In this document: one piece after another, positions 1-8,319 of the stretch
Layout of the letters: the number at the start of each line of letters is the position of its first letter
Position numbering within the stretch: position 1 is the stretch's first letter
NCBI GenBank assembly: GCA_020832465.1
Contig: JAFIER010000235.1
Span: forward strand, 1 to 36,219
DNA from: Bernardetiaceae bacterium
GTDB taxonomy: Bacteria > Bacteroidota > Bacteroidia > Cytophagales > Bernardetiaceae
DNA length: 36,219 nt
Direction of reading: 5' to 3'
Notes under the pieces: model-generated
The model's database searches: none
Seen by the model: only the letters and a program-made list of their open reading frames with translations
What the model was told of the DNA's origin: nothing
Program-made: the position numbers and the translations under genes

Positions 1-132
1 TACAGCCAGCAGCCTGATGATGTGGCTCTTGTTTTCAAGCTCAAAGGCAGACCACAGGAAGGGCAAATTCTTACTCGCGCCGAAATTGAAGAGATGGGAT
101 ATGAATTTGGTGAGTTACTCAGGATTCTTTAG
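1..132 (+). CDS. C-terminal end of an unidentified protein (partial)
   Basis: Frame 1 is open from the first base and stops at TAG 130-132, giving the last 43 residues of a protein that begins outside the window. The visible tail is hydrophilic with a charged stretch (LTRAEIEEMGYEF) and ends LLRIL. I do not recognise a family from this fragment. A strong stem-loop follows 24 bases after the stop, which supports a true gene end here. Confidence 0.6.
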   Translation, partial: YSQQPDDVALVFKLKGRPQEGQILTRAEIEEMGYEFGELLRIL

Positions 133-156
133 AGCTTAAATTACTACGACATAAAA

Positions 157-194
157 AAAAGCCCACAGGTACACATTTGTATTTTTGGGCTTTT
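157..194. terminator. Bidirectional intrinsic terminator
   Basis: Stem AAAAGCCCA (157-165) pairs with TGGGCTTTT (186-194) around a 20-base loop. The plus strand runs into TTTT and the minus strand into eight T residues. It lies between the partial gene ending at 132 and the convergent operon whose last gene ends at 341, so it can serve both. Confidence 0.75.
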
Positions 195-340
195 CATATT
201 TTTTTTTATATACTTCCCCATTGCCAGAAATGTTATTTCTAAAATTAAATAGCTTTTAAATACCTATGATACAGACTTTTGAGCACCTAAGTAGTTACGA
301 AAAAAAAAATAATTACATAAAATTTTTTTGGACGTGTTTT

Positions 341-1072
341 TTAGAGATATTTAACGCAAAAAAAGGCTATTTTCAAATTTTGAGTTTGTGGTTGGTGTTG
401 GATTTCTATTTGTGTATGACAATCGGGGAGCTGACTATCCTTAACGCTATAGCCTCTCCATATAAGCATAAGTCCCATGACTACGAACCAATAGGGATAT
501 AATCGCCGTACCCAAAACTTAAATTGAGGTTTGAAAAACGAACGCGCCGCACCAGCTGCTGCCATCACAGGTAGTGTGCCGAGCCCAAAAATACCCATAA
601 AAAGTGCACCCGAGGGTCCGTCGCCTGCGGCTACTGCACCGAGTAGAGCTGTATAGACAAGCCCACAAGGTAGCAGACCATTGAGTAATCCTACGACAAA
701 CATACTCGCTGTATTTTTATTGGTGAGTAATTTTCCTAAAACTGCACTAATTCGACGCATTTGCATAGAAAAAAAAGGAATTTTATAAAGCCAAGTATCT
801 AAATTGACAGCCAAAAGCCCTAAAAGTACTAAAATAATTCCAGCCGTCATAGAAATATAGTACTGAAAGCCCACTAAATACAACGCTTGTCCTACCATAC
901 CAATTACTGCCCCCAAGAAAATATAGGTGCTCAAACGCCCTATTTGATAGAGTGCGTGTCTGAGATGCCCTTTTAACCCCTTACCAAAAGGCAGGCTAAG
1001 TGCAATAGGCGCACACATGCCTAAGCAATGTAAGCTACCTAAAAGTCCAGTAATAAAAGCGATGTATAACAT
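341..1072 (-). CDS. TauE/SafE-family (DsbD_2-like) membrane protein of the cbb3 operon
   Basis: The 243-residue protein is almost entirely hydrophobic, with about six membrane segments. It starts with a helix carrying GSLHCLGMC (a CxxxC pair), typical of the small DsbD/UreH-like branch of the 'sulfite exporter TauE/SafE' families. Such proteins are regularly found beside cbb3 oxidase genes and are thought to help cytochrome c or copper maturation; transport of sulfite itself is unproven. It is the last gene of the cco-hemA unit, 42 bases after hemA. The charged, Gln-rich C-terminal tail (about 30 residues) is not part of the conserved membrane core. The family call is good; the exact substrate is unknown. 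Confidence 0.85.
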   Translation of the reverse strand: MLYIAFITGLLGSLHCLGMCAPIALSLPFGKGLKGHLRHALYQIGRLSTYIFLGAVIGMVGQALYLVGFQYYISMTAGIILVLLGLLAVNLDTWLYKIPFFSMQMRRISAVLGKLLTNKNTASMFVVGLLNGLLPCGLVYTALLGAVAAGDGPSGALFMGIFGLGTLPVMAAAGAARSFFKPQFKFWVRRLYPYWFVVMGLMLIWRGYSVKDSQLPDCHTQIEIQHQPQTQNLKIAFFCVKYL

Positions 1073-1114
1073 AATTTTGACTTCACATGAAAAGCAAAAA
1101 CAACAATGCCAAAT

Positions 1115-2368
1115 CTAAGCAGTAGCTTCTTTTGCTGGTGCAAATAAGCTATCGAGTATGGCTACAAGTGGTGTAGCATCGCCACTATGGCAAGCTGCTT
1201 TAAGATTTACAGCTGGCATTTTTAATATTTTTTGAATGATATTTTCGGTGGCTTTTTCTAATAATTCAGACTCCTCTGATTTAATTTTTCCTTGATAACG
1301 AGCGAGTTCTTCCTTTCTAATATGCTCGAGCCTTGCTTTGAGTTGTCGTATTGCGTCGTGTAAAATAAGTTCTTCTGTCCACGTAATAAATTCAGCGAAA
1401 GCATCGAGTATAATATTTTCTACTTGTGGTATGGCCGCTTTTCTTTTTGCCATAGTTTCTGCAGAGTGGTTTCTGATGTCATCGATATTATAGAGTACAA
1501 CTTGTGGCATATCGCTCCATTCTGTGCTTACACTACGGGGCACCGAGAGGTCGAAAATAAATTTATACCGATAGGGGGCTATTGTTGCAAGTTTTTGAGG
1601 TGTTATAAAAGCTTCTTTCGTTGCGATAGAAGATATAATCACGTCGGCATCGAGCATAGCCTGCTCTACATTTTCGAAATCAATGACTTCATAAGCGTGT
1701 TCTGAGGCGAGCATAGCAGCTTTAGAGAATGTACGGTTACAGATGCTCACATTTTTGATTTTCATTTTATGCAAATGCCTTACTGTATCCGTACCGATTG
1801 CGCCTACTCCTAAGACCAAAATTTTAGCATTTTCTATATTTTGAATCAAAGCGCGCAATATATCTGCTGTAACGTAAGATACAGAAGCTGCACCGTCTCT
1901 AAACTCTGTTTCTTTGGCTGCTCGTTTATTAGCGTGGCTTATGCTTCGCATAAGTTTATGCAAAAATGCGCCTGCCATAGCCAACTCTTTGCTGAGCTGA
2001 TAGGCTTGTTTTATTTGAAACGAAATTTGTAAATCGCCTACTACACGCGACTCTAAGCCTACGGCTACTCGGAAAAGTCGCATAATTGCTTGCGCTGACT
2101 CTTCCAAATAAGCAAAATGATGTGCGCACTCAGTCTCTATATTTTTATATTGATGCAAAAGCGCAACCACACTGTTCAAAATATTTTGATTAGCGTTGTA
2201 ATATATTTCTGTTCGGTTGCAAGTCGAGACTACAAGTGCTTCTTCAATTTGATGATTATCTTTCAAATCGAGCATAAGCCTCTCGCATTGCATCTCGTCT
2301 AATGCAAAACGTTCGCGCACTTCAATAGGTGCTGTTTTGTGCGATATATATATAACTTTCCAGTTCAT
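1115..2368 (-). CDS. hemA: Glutamyl-tRNA reductase
   Basis: This 417-residue protein is an NADPH-dependent glutamyl-tRNA reductase. It makes glutamate-1-semialdehyde, the first committed step of the C5 route to heme. The catalytic cysteine is in STCNRTE (Cys50). The substrate-domain motif reads GLESRVVGDLQI, where many bacteria have GLDSxVLGEPQI. The NADPH loop is LGVGAIG near residue 185, and CNRTFSKA follows. A C-terminal dimerisation helix region is present, so the length is complete. It starts only 7 bases after ccoH and is followed by the DsbD_2-like gene, so it is built into the oxidase operon. Heme supply is therefore likely co-regulated with a heme-rich enzyme. Confidence 0.96.
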   Translation of the reverse strand: MNWKVIYISHKTAPIEVRERFALDEMQCERLMLDLKDNHQIEEALVVSTCNRTEIYYNANQNILNSVVALLHQYKNIETECAHHFAYLEESAQAIMRLFRVAVGLESRVVGDLQISFQIKQAYQLSKELAMAGAFLHKLMRSISHANKRAAKETEFRDGAASVSYVTADILRALIQNIENAKILVLGVGAIGTDTVRHLHKMKIKNVSICNRTFSKAAMLASEHAYEVIDFENVEQAMLDADVIISSIATKEAFITPQKLATIAPYRYKFIFDLSVPRSVSTEWSDMPQVVLYNIDDIRNHSAETMAKRKAAIPQVENIILDAFAEFITWTEELILHDAIRQLKARLEHIRKEELARYQGKIKSEESELLEKATENIIQKILKMPAVNLKAACHSGDATPLVAILDSLFAPAKEATA

Positions 2369-2375
2369 AAAATAC

Positions 2376-2822
2376 TTATTTTACCCACGTATGTTCTTCA
2401 TAAAAAGATTTTCCATCTTTTTTCCATTGAATTTTGACTTTCCAAAGTCCATTGGCTAAGTCATTGGTGGCTACACTATGTGTAAGTTCTTGCTCGAGCA
2501 CAAAGGGCAGGGTTTTGTCTAAATTTTTATCAGAAGGTCTGAAAAAATAAATTGTACCCTCGGCTTGTGCCGCCTCCTCCGAAAACTCAAAAGCAAGTTG
2601 TTGCTGCTCGCTATCGTGCGCCAACACTATAGGTGCAGCGAGCGAACGCGCATTATTGATGTCATCAATTCTATCTTGATAAGCAATCTCTTCGGCATAA
2701 TATTCAGGTGTTACTAAGTCTATTTTTTGTGTAATAAAGCTAATAACCAAACTCATAATGCCTATCATATAAATCACATAAGTGATAAAAATACCTGTGC
2801 CCCAGTTAAATTTGATTTTCAT
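2376..2822 (-). CDS. ccoH: FixH/CcoH-family cbb3 oxidase assembly protein
   Basis: The 148-residue protein has one N-terminal membrane helix (about residues 9-30: WGTGIFITYVIYMIGIMSLV) and a periplasmic domain. The segment LVTPEYYAEEIAYQDRID after the helix is the FixH/CcoH signature. CcoH is needed for stable assembly of cbb3 oxidase in proteobacteria. It lies between ccoG and hemA on the same strand. The ATG at 2820-2822 is the only sensible start, placed directly before the helix. Confidence 0.92.
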   Translation of the reverse strand: MKIKFNWGTGIFITYVIYMIGIMSLVISFITQKIDLVTPEYYAEEIAYQDRIDDINNARSLAAPIVLAHDSEQQQLAFEFSEEAAQAEGTIYFFRPSDKNLDKTLPFVLEQELTHSVATNDLANGLWKVKIQWKKDGKSFYEEHTWVK

Positions 2823-2871
2823 AATTTTTGATTCTGTTTGATGTGTAGGTGTAATAAAATTTCAATAGTTT

Positions 2872-2919
2872 GATAATCAAGTACAAACATTTTTTAAAAA
2901 CTGTTTGTACTTGATTATC
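2872..2919 (-). other. Perfect 18-bp-arm hairpin between ccoG and ccoH
   Basis: GATAATCAAGTACAAACA (2872-2889) is repeated exactly inverted at 2902-2919 around a 12-base loop. It fills much of the 112-base gap between ccoG and ccoH. No T-run follows the stem on the minus strand, so it looks more like an mRNA processing or stabilising structure than a simple terminator. Confidence 0.7.
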
Positions 2920-2934
2920 CTACAACAGGATTTC

Positions 2935-4362
2935 CTAATTAGGATTCGGACCTAAGAAATTACTCTTGACGACCTTTAATATTCGTTCCTCACTTCTGAC
3001 TTCTATAAGAATATCATTGCGTGCGCCATTGAGCTTTTCAGGTGCAATTTCTATGAAAAAGGCTGCATTAAGTGAGCCTTCACCTCCAAGTATCATTTTT
3101 TCTTGTATAGGAATAAGCTTGCCCTCTGGTTCTAAAAGCACAAATTGAATGGGCAGCTCCTCATCGGTTTTATTGCTAAGTTGTACCGTATAAAGGTTTC
3201 TTACATTACCCTCTTCCGTCATTTGATACGTCTGACCCGCAGTTCTGATAACAACAACCTCTACCGTATTTCTCAAAAGTAGCATACTTGTCATCACACC
3301 CGCCAGAATAAAAAGCACTACCGAGTAGGCAATCATACGTGGAGAGATTTTAAAAGGCAATTTTTCCTCTATTTCACGAGGCGAGGCATAACGAATTAAG
3401 CCTCTTGGGCGATTAAATCTATCCATAATATCATCGCAAGCATCAATACAAGCGGTGCAATTTACACACTCGAGCTGCACACCGTCCCGAATATCAATAC
3501 CCGTAGGGCATACTTTGACACACATATCGCAATCTACGCAATCTCCAAGCTCTTCTTGATTGATATTGCGTTTTACTTTCCCACGTGGCTCACCGCGTAC
3601 ATAATCATAGGCTACGGATATAGAATCCTGACCTAGAAGTACGCCTTGCATACGTCCGTAAGGGCAAACTTGAGTACAAACTTGCTCTCTAAAAAAGGCA
3701 AATACACCATAAAATAGCCCTGTAAAAATGAGTAAACCTGTAAAAAGTCCCCAATTTTCAATCGGACCACTTCTGACAATTTCATACACACGGCTCGGTC
3801 CTACAACATAGGAAAGAAATGTATGAGATATAATCAGCGATATAGCCAAAAATATGGTGTGCTTTGTCGTTTTTTTGAATATTTTTTGATTTGTCCAAGG
3901 CGCTTTGTTCAAGGCACGTTGCTTGCCTGCATCGCCTTCAATCCAGTATTCTATGCGCCTAAATACCATCTCCATAAAAATGGTTTGGGGGCATACCCAG
4001 CCACAAAATACACGTCCATAGACGACAGTAAAAATACCTATAAATACTAAAAACAAAAGTGCACCAATAACAAAAATATAGAAATCTTGTGGTGTAAAAA
4101 GCGTTCCTAAAATATAGAACTTGCGTTCTAAAAGATTAAGCCTAAGTAACGGCAGGCCTCCAATATTGATAAAAGGACCTGTAAATAGAAACGTTAAAAG
4201 TACAACTGATGTAATTTTGCGCCAATTGTAATATCTCCCTTTTGGCTTTGTCGGATAAATCCAAATTCGGTTGCCATCTTTGTCCACATTTGACATGCGG
4301 TCTCGGAAAGATTCCTCTTCTTGCGGTGCGGGGTTGCTATCTTTAAAATCGTTCGGCTTCAT
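2935..4362 (-). CDS. ccoG: Cytochrome c oxidase accessory protein CcoG (Fe-S membrane protein)
   Basis: The 475-residue protein has several membrane helices and a ferredoxin-like core. It carries an N-terminal FCGWVCP motif, a second VCTQVCPYGRMQ motif (NapH-like), and two 4Fe-4S clusters in CVDCDMCVKVCP and CVNCTACIDAC. An Ig-like C-terminal domain lies beyond the last helix (about residue 365 on). CcoG has been described as a cupric reductase supplying Cu(I) for the cbb3 copper centre. The conserved WIYP and YNWRK segments near the N-terminus fit the family, and length is normal. It lies downstream of ccoP across a 260-base gap full of hairpins. Confidence 0.95.
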   Translation of the reverse strand: MKPNDFKDSNPAPQEEESFRDRMSNVDKDGNRIWIYPTKPKGRYYNWRKITSVVLLTFLFTGPFINIGGLPLLRLNLLERKFYILGTLFTPQDFYIFVIGALLFLVFIGIFTVVYGRVFCGWVCPQTIFMEMVFRRIEYWIEGDAGKQRALNKAPWTNQKIFKKTTKHTIFLAISLIISHTFLSYVVGPSRVYEIVRSGPIENWGLFTGLLIFTGLFYGVFAFFREQVCTQVCPYGRMQGVLLGQDSISVAYDYVRGEPRGKVKRNINQEELGDCVDCDMCVKVCPTGIDIRDGVQLECVNCTACIDACDDIMDRFNRPRGLIRYASPREIEEKLPFKISPRMIAYSVVLFILAGVMTSMLLLRNTVEVVVIRTAGQTYQMTEEGNVRNLYTVQLSNKTDEELPIQFVLLEPEGKLIPIQEKMILGGEGSLNAAFFIEIAPEKLNGARNDILIEVRSEERILKVVKSNFLGPNPN

Positions 4363-4421
4363 TTTGTTTTTGGGAAATTAAAAGAAAAAGATTCTGTATT
4401 TTGTTTTGTAGATTAAAGCAT

Positions 4422-4592
4422 AGAAACGCTCATTGATAGCGCGCCGAGCGTTTCTTAGCTTTTGTTATTTTGATGTGTAAAATACTAATCAGAACTAACA
4501 GTTCTTTGAGAACTGTTAGTTCGATAAGTATTTTTATAGACTTACTAAGCCTGCTAAAAGGCAATTAGCTTTATGCTTAGCAAGTCTATAAA
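4422..4592 (-). repeat. Three consecutive hairpins between ccoP and ccoG
   Basis: Three stem-loops are packed in this gap. AGAAACGCTC (4422-4431) pairs with 4446-4455. GAACTAACAGTTCT (4492-4505) pairs with 4509-4522 around TTG. TATAGACTTACTAAGC (4535-4550) pairs with 4575-4590 with one G-T type mismatch. The middle one shares its CTAACAGTT core with hairpins at 27341, 31940 and 20533. They may act as partial terminators or RNase barriers between the structural oxidase genes and the assembly genes. Confidence 0.7.
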
Positions 4593-4622
4593 GGTAGTGA
4601 GTAGTATTTATTTGTTTTGTTA

Positions 4623-5549
4623 TTAGATTTCTGTCGTCTCTTCTTCCTCTTGCTGCTCCTCTTCTGAAGCATCTGGAAGTTCTTGTGTTTCTTGCTTTTC
4701 GCCTTGCGGTTCTTTAGCATTTGGCGGGTTCGTACCTTGTAGGGTAAGGATATAGCTCGATACTTCTTGCATTTCTTTAGGTGAAAGTTGCGATTGCCAC
4801 GCTAACATACCCTTTTCAGTAACGCCATATTTTACAATTCTGAAAATATCTTTGATATCGCCGCCGTGAATCCAATATTCATCAGTCAAGTTCGGACCTA
4901 CGCCTCCTTGTCCTAAGTCGCCGTGGCAGGCTCTACAGTTGTCCATATAGATTTTCTTACCGTTAGCAATACCAGCATCGCCTTCTGGGAGTGCTGTTAC
5001 AGATTTTTCATCAATAGACATGGCCTGTCGCTTTAAGTAGGCAGCTTTAACGATTTCAGCTTGTGCTAATTCTGCTTTGTATTCAGTAATAGAATCATCG
5101 GCTTTGCCTGTGAAGTGCATATAAGCATATACAAGTGCAAAAATAATAGAGAGGTAGAAACCGTATTTCCACCATGGTGGGAGGTCGTTATCGAGCTCGC
5201 GGATTCCGTCGTAATTGTGGTCGAGCATAACCTCTTTATCGGGCTTAGCAGCATTAAACTTTTGCCAAAACCACTGACCGAAAGTAAGCGATACTTCGGG
5301 TTCTATCTCTTTGCCTTCAGCTTTAGCCTTAGCCATTCTTTTGGCTTTGCCCATAGCACCGACAAGCGAATAAATACTGCCTGCCATACTAAGCAAAAGT
5401 ATGCATACCAATAATATTACACCTGCAAGCAGGAAGAGTGCAAGCTCCTCAGTAGAATAACTCTTAGCAGAAGCTTCCTCTTGTGCCATTGCTGATGCTG
5501 GCAGTAGCATAGCAAGGATAGCGAATAAGGAATATTTAAGATTTTTCAT
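4623..5549 (-). CDS. ccoP: cbb3-type cytochrome c oxidase subunit III, monoheme
   Basis: The 308-residue protein begins with a signal-like helix (about residues 5-22, ending ASAMAQ) and a second helix (about 36-58). It then shows the FixP/CcoP N-terminal signature HNYDGIRELDNDLPPWW (111-127) and a third helix. A single cytochrome c domain has CRACH (205-209) and a probable axial Met at 248 (GMLAW). Classical CcoP has two CxxCH sites; only one is present here. The last about 35 residues are a very acidic Glu-rich tail. Its start overlaps the end of ccoQ by 14 bases, so translation is probably coupled. Confidence 0.94.
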   Translation of the reverse strand: MKNLKYSLFAILAMLLPASAMAQEEASAKSYSTEELALFLLAGVILLVCILLLSMAGSIYSLVGAMGKAKRMAKAKAEGKEIEPEVSLTFGQWFWQKFNAAKPDKEVMLDHNYDGIRELDNDLPPWWKYGFYLSIIFALVYAYMHFTGKADDSITEYKAELAQAEIVKAAYLKRQAMSIDEKSVTALPEGDAGIANGKKIYMDNCRACHGDLGQGGVGPNLTDEYWIHGGDIKDIFRIVKYGVTEKGMLAWQSQLSPKEMQEVSSYILTLQGTNPPNAKEPQGEKQETQELPDASEEEQQEEEETTEI

Positions 5550-5733
5550 TTGTATGTGTAAAGTTTGGGGTTTTATCCTCGTTCAAAGGAATATTAGAAA
5601 GGTAATCTACATTTTTTTTCGTCATGCGAATTACCATATAAATCATAAAAGAAAATACACCAAAGAAGATAACAAGTCCTATGATGGGAAATATCTCTAT
5701 GTTTTCTAAGGCGCGTAGGGCTTCTTTATACAT
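5536..5733 (-). CDS. ccoQ: CcoQ/FixQ-like small subunit of cbb3 oxidase
   Basis: This small protein of 65 residues has one membrane helix (about 14-37, FPIIGLVIFFGVFSFMIYMV) followed by a basic RMTKK stop and a short hydrophilic tail. Position between ccoNO and ccoP, size and topology match CcoQ/FixQ, although sequence conservation in this family is low. In other bacteria CcoQ stabilises the oxidase complex. It overlaps ccoP by 14 bases. The ATG is at 5731-5733. Confidence 0.82.
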   Translation of the reverse strand: MYKEALRALENIEIFPIIGLVIFFGVFSFMIYMVIRMTKKNVDYLSNIPLNEDKTPNFTHTNEKS

Positions 5734-5760
5734 AATAACAAAGGGTTTATTTTTTGAAAA

Positions 5761-5806
5761 TTGCCCCTCTGCAAAAAGTTATAAGCACACTCTTTGCAGA
5801 AGGCAA
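5761..5806 (-). other. Hairpin between ccoNO and ccoQ
   Basis: TCTGCAAA (5768-5775) pairs with TTTGCAGA (5793-5800), and the outer TTGCC/GGCAA (5761-5765 and about 5802-5806) can extend the stem. It sits in the 87-base gap after the ccoNO stop. No strong T-run follows it, so an intra-operon processing role is plausible. Confidence 0.5.
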
Positions 5807-5820
5807 ACAATTTTATAAAT

Positions 5821-8019
5821 TTATTTACGTGGGCGTTGCGACTCTGGCGTACCCTTAATGTCCGTACCCAAACGTTGCAAGTAAGCAATCAATGCTATGA
5901 TTTCTCTATCGCTCTTGACTTCAATACCGTCTTTTGCTAAACGTTCCGTAATTTCATCGGCTTGCGCTTTCATCATCTCGTGAACATTGGCTTCTATGCC
6001 CTCTTCATAAGGTACACCTAAGCCACGCAATACTTCAATCTTCTTTTCAATAGAAGAGTTGTTGAGCTGATTACTAATAAGCCAAGGATAAGCAGGCATA
6101 ATCGAACCCGGTGAAATTGATGTAGGCTCAAGCATGTGCTCATAATGCCAAGAATCAGGATATTTACCACCAATGCGGTGTACATCAGGACCTGTACGCT
6201 TAGAACCCCACATAAACGGACGGTCATATACAAACTCGCCTGCCTTAGAGTACTCACCATAGCGTTCGGTTTCCGAACGGAACGGGCGTATCATTTGTGA
6301 ATGACATACTACGCAGTTTTCGCGCATATACAAATCGCGTCCTTGCAACTCAAGAGGCGTATAAGGCATCACAGAGGCTATCGTCGGAACGTTAGATTTG
6401 ACAAGTGCCGTCGGAATAAATTCTATTGCACCACCGATAAGAATGGCAATCGTTGTCCAGAAAAGCATCTGTACAGGGCGACGCTCTATCCAAGTATGCC
6501 AGTGCCCACCGCCGTGAAACTCTTGGTCTTTCAGTGCAGGTGCGCTTGCGCTTTCGGTGCGTACAAGCTCGCCTTGTTTTACAGTTTTGAAGAGGTTATA
6601 AACCATAATCAAAGCACCAGAGAGGTAGAGTGCACCACCAAAGGCACGCATGATATACATCGGTATGATTTGCGTAACGGTTTCTAAGAAGTTTTTGTAC
6701 TTCAAAAATCCACCGTCTGTAAACTCTTTCCACATCAAAGACTGCGTCCAGCCCGCCCAATAAAGCGGAATAGCGTAGAATAAAATACCGAGTGTGCCTA
6801 TCCAAAAATGCGCATTAGCAAGTGATAAGGAGTATAGCTTGGTATTGTAAAGGCGTGGTATCAACCAATAGAGCATACCAAAGGTCAAGAAACCGTTCCA
6901 GCCCAAACCACCTACGTGTACGTGGGCAATAGTCCAGTCCGTATAATGGCTCATAGCATTTACATTCTTAAATGAAAGCATAGGACCTTCAAAAGTTGCC
7001 ATACCGTAAGCCGTAACAGCTACTACAAAAAACTTCAAAACAGGATCAGTACGTACTTTATCCCAAGCACCGCGAAGGGTAAGCAATCCATTGAGCATAC
7101 CACCCCAAGAGGGTGCTATAAGCATCACTGAAAATACAGTACCTAAGGCTTGCGCCCAATCAGGAAGGGCTGTATAAAGCAAATGGTGAGGACCAGCCCA
7201 GATATAAATAAATATCAGTGCCCAATAGTGAATAATTGAAAGACGGTATGAATATACAGGACGGTTCGCTGCCTTAGGAATAAAGTAATACATCAAACCC
7301 AAGAAAGGCGTTGTCAAAAAGAAGGCTACCGCATTGTGTCCATACCACCACTGCACAAGGGCATCTTGAACACCCGCAAACATAGAATAGCTCTTCCAAA
7401 AATCAACAGGTACGGCTAAGGAGTTTACAATATGCAAAACCGCTACGGTTACGAATGTAGCAATATAAAACCAAATCGCTACGTACAAATGACGCTCGCG
7501 ACGGCGCATAATGGTCATAAACATATTCACACCAAAAACTACCCAAATCAAAGCAATCGCAATGTCAAGAGGCCACTCAAGCTCGGCGTATTCTTTCGTA
7601 GTGTTATAACCTAAGGCTAAAGTAACAGCAGCTCCTACAATAATAAGCTGCCAACCCCAAAAGTGAACTCTACCTAATATCTTACTGTACATAGGTGTAC
7701 GGCAAAGACGCTGCAAGGAATAGTAAACACCTGTAAAAATCGCATTGCCAACAAAGGCAAAAATAATCGCATTCGTATGAATAGGACGAACCCTACCAAA
7801 GGTAAGCTCTGCTGTATTCATATTAAACATAGGATGCGCAAGCTCGAGTGCGGCCAGTAAACCGACGAGCATGCCCACAATACCCCAAAAGGCTGTGGCA
7901 AAAGCAAAATCACGCACAATGACATTGTCATATTCAAAGTGCTCTAATTTGGGGGGCTTACTTACCCTCCCCGCCTGCTGTTGCAGATTCTGTTCCGTCG
8001 TCATTTTGTTGTCTTTCAT
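5821..8019 (-). CDS. ccoNO: cbb3-type cytochrome c oxidase, fused subunits I and II (CcoNO)
   Basis: This 732-residue fusion is the catalytic core of a high-affinity terminal oxidase. The N-terminal part (about 1-500) is CcoN with about 12 membrane helices and metal-ligand histidines in RPIHTNA, WWYGHNA, GPHHLLY and WTIAHVHVGG. The C-terminal part (about 530-732) is CcoO: one membrane helix, then ENCVVCHSQM with the heme c site CVVCH (about 569-573) and a probable Met ligand in GSIMPAYPWL. Fusion of ccoN and ccoO is known in Bacteroidota. The longest frame begins at TTG 8026-8028; ATG 8017-8019 (used here) or ATG 8002-8004 is more likely. All of these overlap the end of ccoS. Confidence 0.96.
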   Translation of the reverse strand: MKDNKMTTEQNLQQQAGRVSKPPKLEHFEYDNVIVRDFAFATAFWGIVGMLVGLLAALELAHPMFNMNTAELTFGRVRPIHTNAIIFAFVGNAIFTGVYYSLQRLCRTPMYSKILGRVHFWGWQLIIVGAAVTLALGYNTTKEYAELEWPLDIAIALIWVVFGVNMFMTIMRRRERHLYVAIWFYIATFVTVAVLHIVNSLAVPVDFWKSYSMFAGVQDALVQWWYGHNAVAFFLTTPFLGLMYYFIPKAANRPVYSYRLSIIHYWALIFIYIWAGPHHLLYTALPDWAQALGTVFSVMLIAPSWGGMLNGLLTLRGAWDKVRTDPVLKFFVVAVTAYGMATFEGPMLSFKNVNAMSHYTDWTIAHVHVGGLGWNGFLTFGMLYWLIPRLYNTKLYSLSLANAHFWIGTLGILFYAIPLYWAGWTQSLMWKEFTDGGFLKYKNFLETVTQIIPMYIMRAFGGALYLSGALIMVYNLFKTVKQGELVRTESASAPALKDQEFHGGGHWHTWIERRPVQMLFWTTIAILIGGAIEFIPTALVKSNVPTIASVMPYTPLELQGRDLYMRENCVVCHSQMIRPFRSETERYGEYSKAGEFVYDRPFMWGSKRTGPDVHRIGGKYPDSWHYEHMLEPTSISPGSIMPAYPWLISNQLNNSSIEKKIEVLRGLGVPYEEGIEANVHEMMKAQADEITERLAKDGIEVKSDREIIALIAYLQRLGTDIKGTPESQRPRK

Positions 8020-8155
8020 CGTTTTCAAATAAAATTCGCATACCCGGAGTTGTTGTATCTTCGTACTGACCGCTCTTTACCGACCACAAAAAGGCAGTAA
8101 GAAAACCGACAGCGACAAGGAGACTGACTCCAATAAGAATAAATATAATTTGCAT
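7958..8155 (-). CDS. ccoS: cbb3-type oxidase assembly protein CcoS
   Basis: The 65-residue protein has one N-terminal helix (about 2-26, IIFILIGVSLLVAVGFLTAF) followed by the CcoS-type WSVKSGQYEDTTTPGMRILFE. CcoS is required for cofactor insertion into cbb3 oxidase. It is the first gene of the operon, and its last codons overlap the start of ccoNO by about 60 bases. Its usual partner ccoI (copper P-type ATPase) is not next to it. The ATG is at 8153-8155, about 20 bases after the predicted proximal transcription start. Confidence 0.9.
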   Translation of the reverse strand: MQIIFILIGVSLLVAVGFLTAFLWSVKSGQYEDTTTPGMRILFENDERQQNDDGTESATAGGEGK

Positions 8156-8181
8156 GTCTGTTGGGCTTTTATTAGCTTATA

Positions 8182-8268
8182 CAAAGGTACTAAGCCTACA
8201 GGCTAATTCCTATGACATTTGTCAGGTTCGAATATGATATTTGTCATATAGAAACCTGATAAATATCA
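8182..8268 (-). promoter_or_regulatory. Proximal cco promoter with three phased Fnr/Crp-type operators
   Basis: On the minus strand TACCTTTG (8189-8182) matches the Bacteroidota -7 element TAnnTTTG. Upstream lie three inverted repeats of form TGAY-N4-RTCA: TGACATTTGTCA (8213-8224), TGATATTTGTCA (8235-8246) and TGATAAATATCA (8257-8268), each 22 bp apart. With a start site about 6 bases past the -7 element, the first operator is centred near -42. That is the class II activator position of Fnr/Crp proteins, and it takes the place of a recognisable -33 element. The spacing matches the Fnr half-site layout TTGAT-N4-ATCAA. The regulator itself is not in the window. Confidence 0.75.
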
Positions 8269-8319
8269 GTTTTTGCAAAATTAAGATAGGCTGGCGTAGC
8301 CTACTCATTTTTACATTTA

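Noticed and set aside
266-502. 78-codon plus-strand frame overlapping the end of the TauE/SafE-like gene
   Set aside because: It overlaps the conserved membrane gene on the other strand and has no recognisable features.
6301-6687. 128-codon frame opposite ccoNO
   Set aside because: It is antisense to the CcoN-CcoO junction with highly conserved coding on the other strand.
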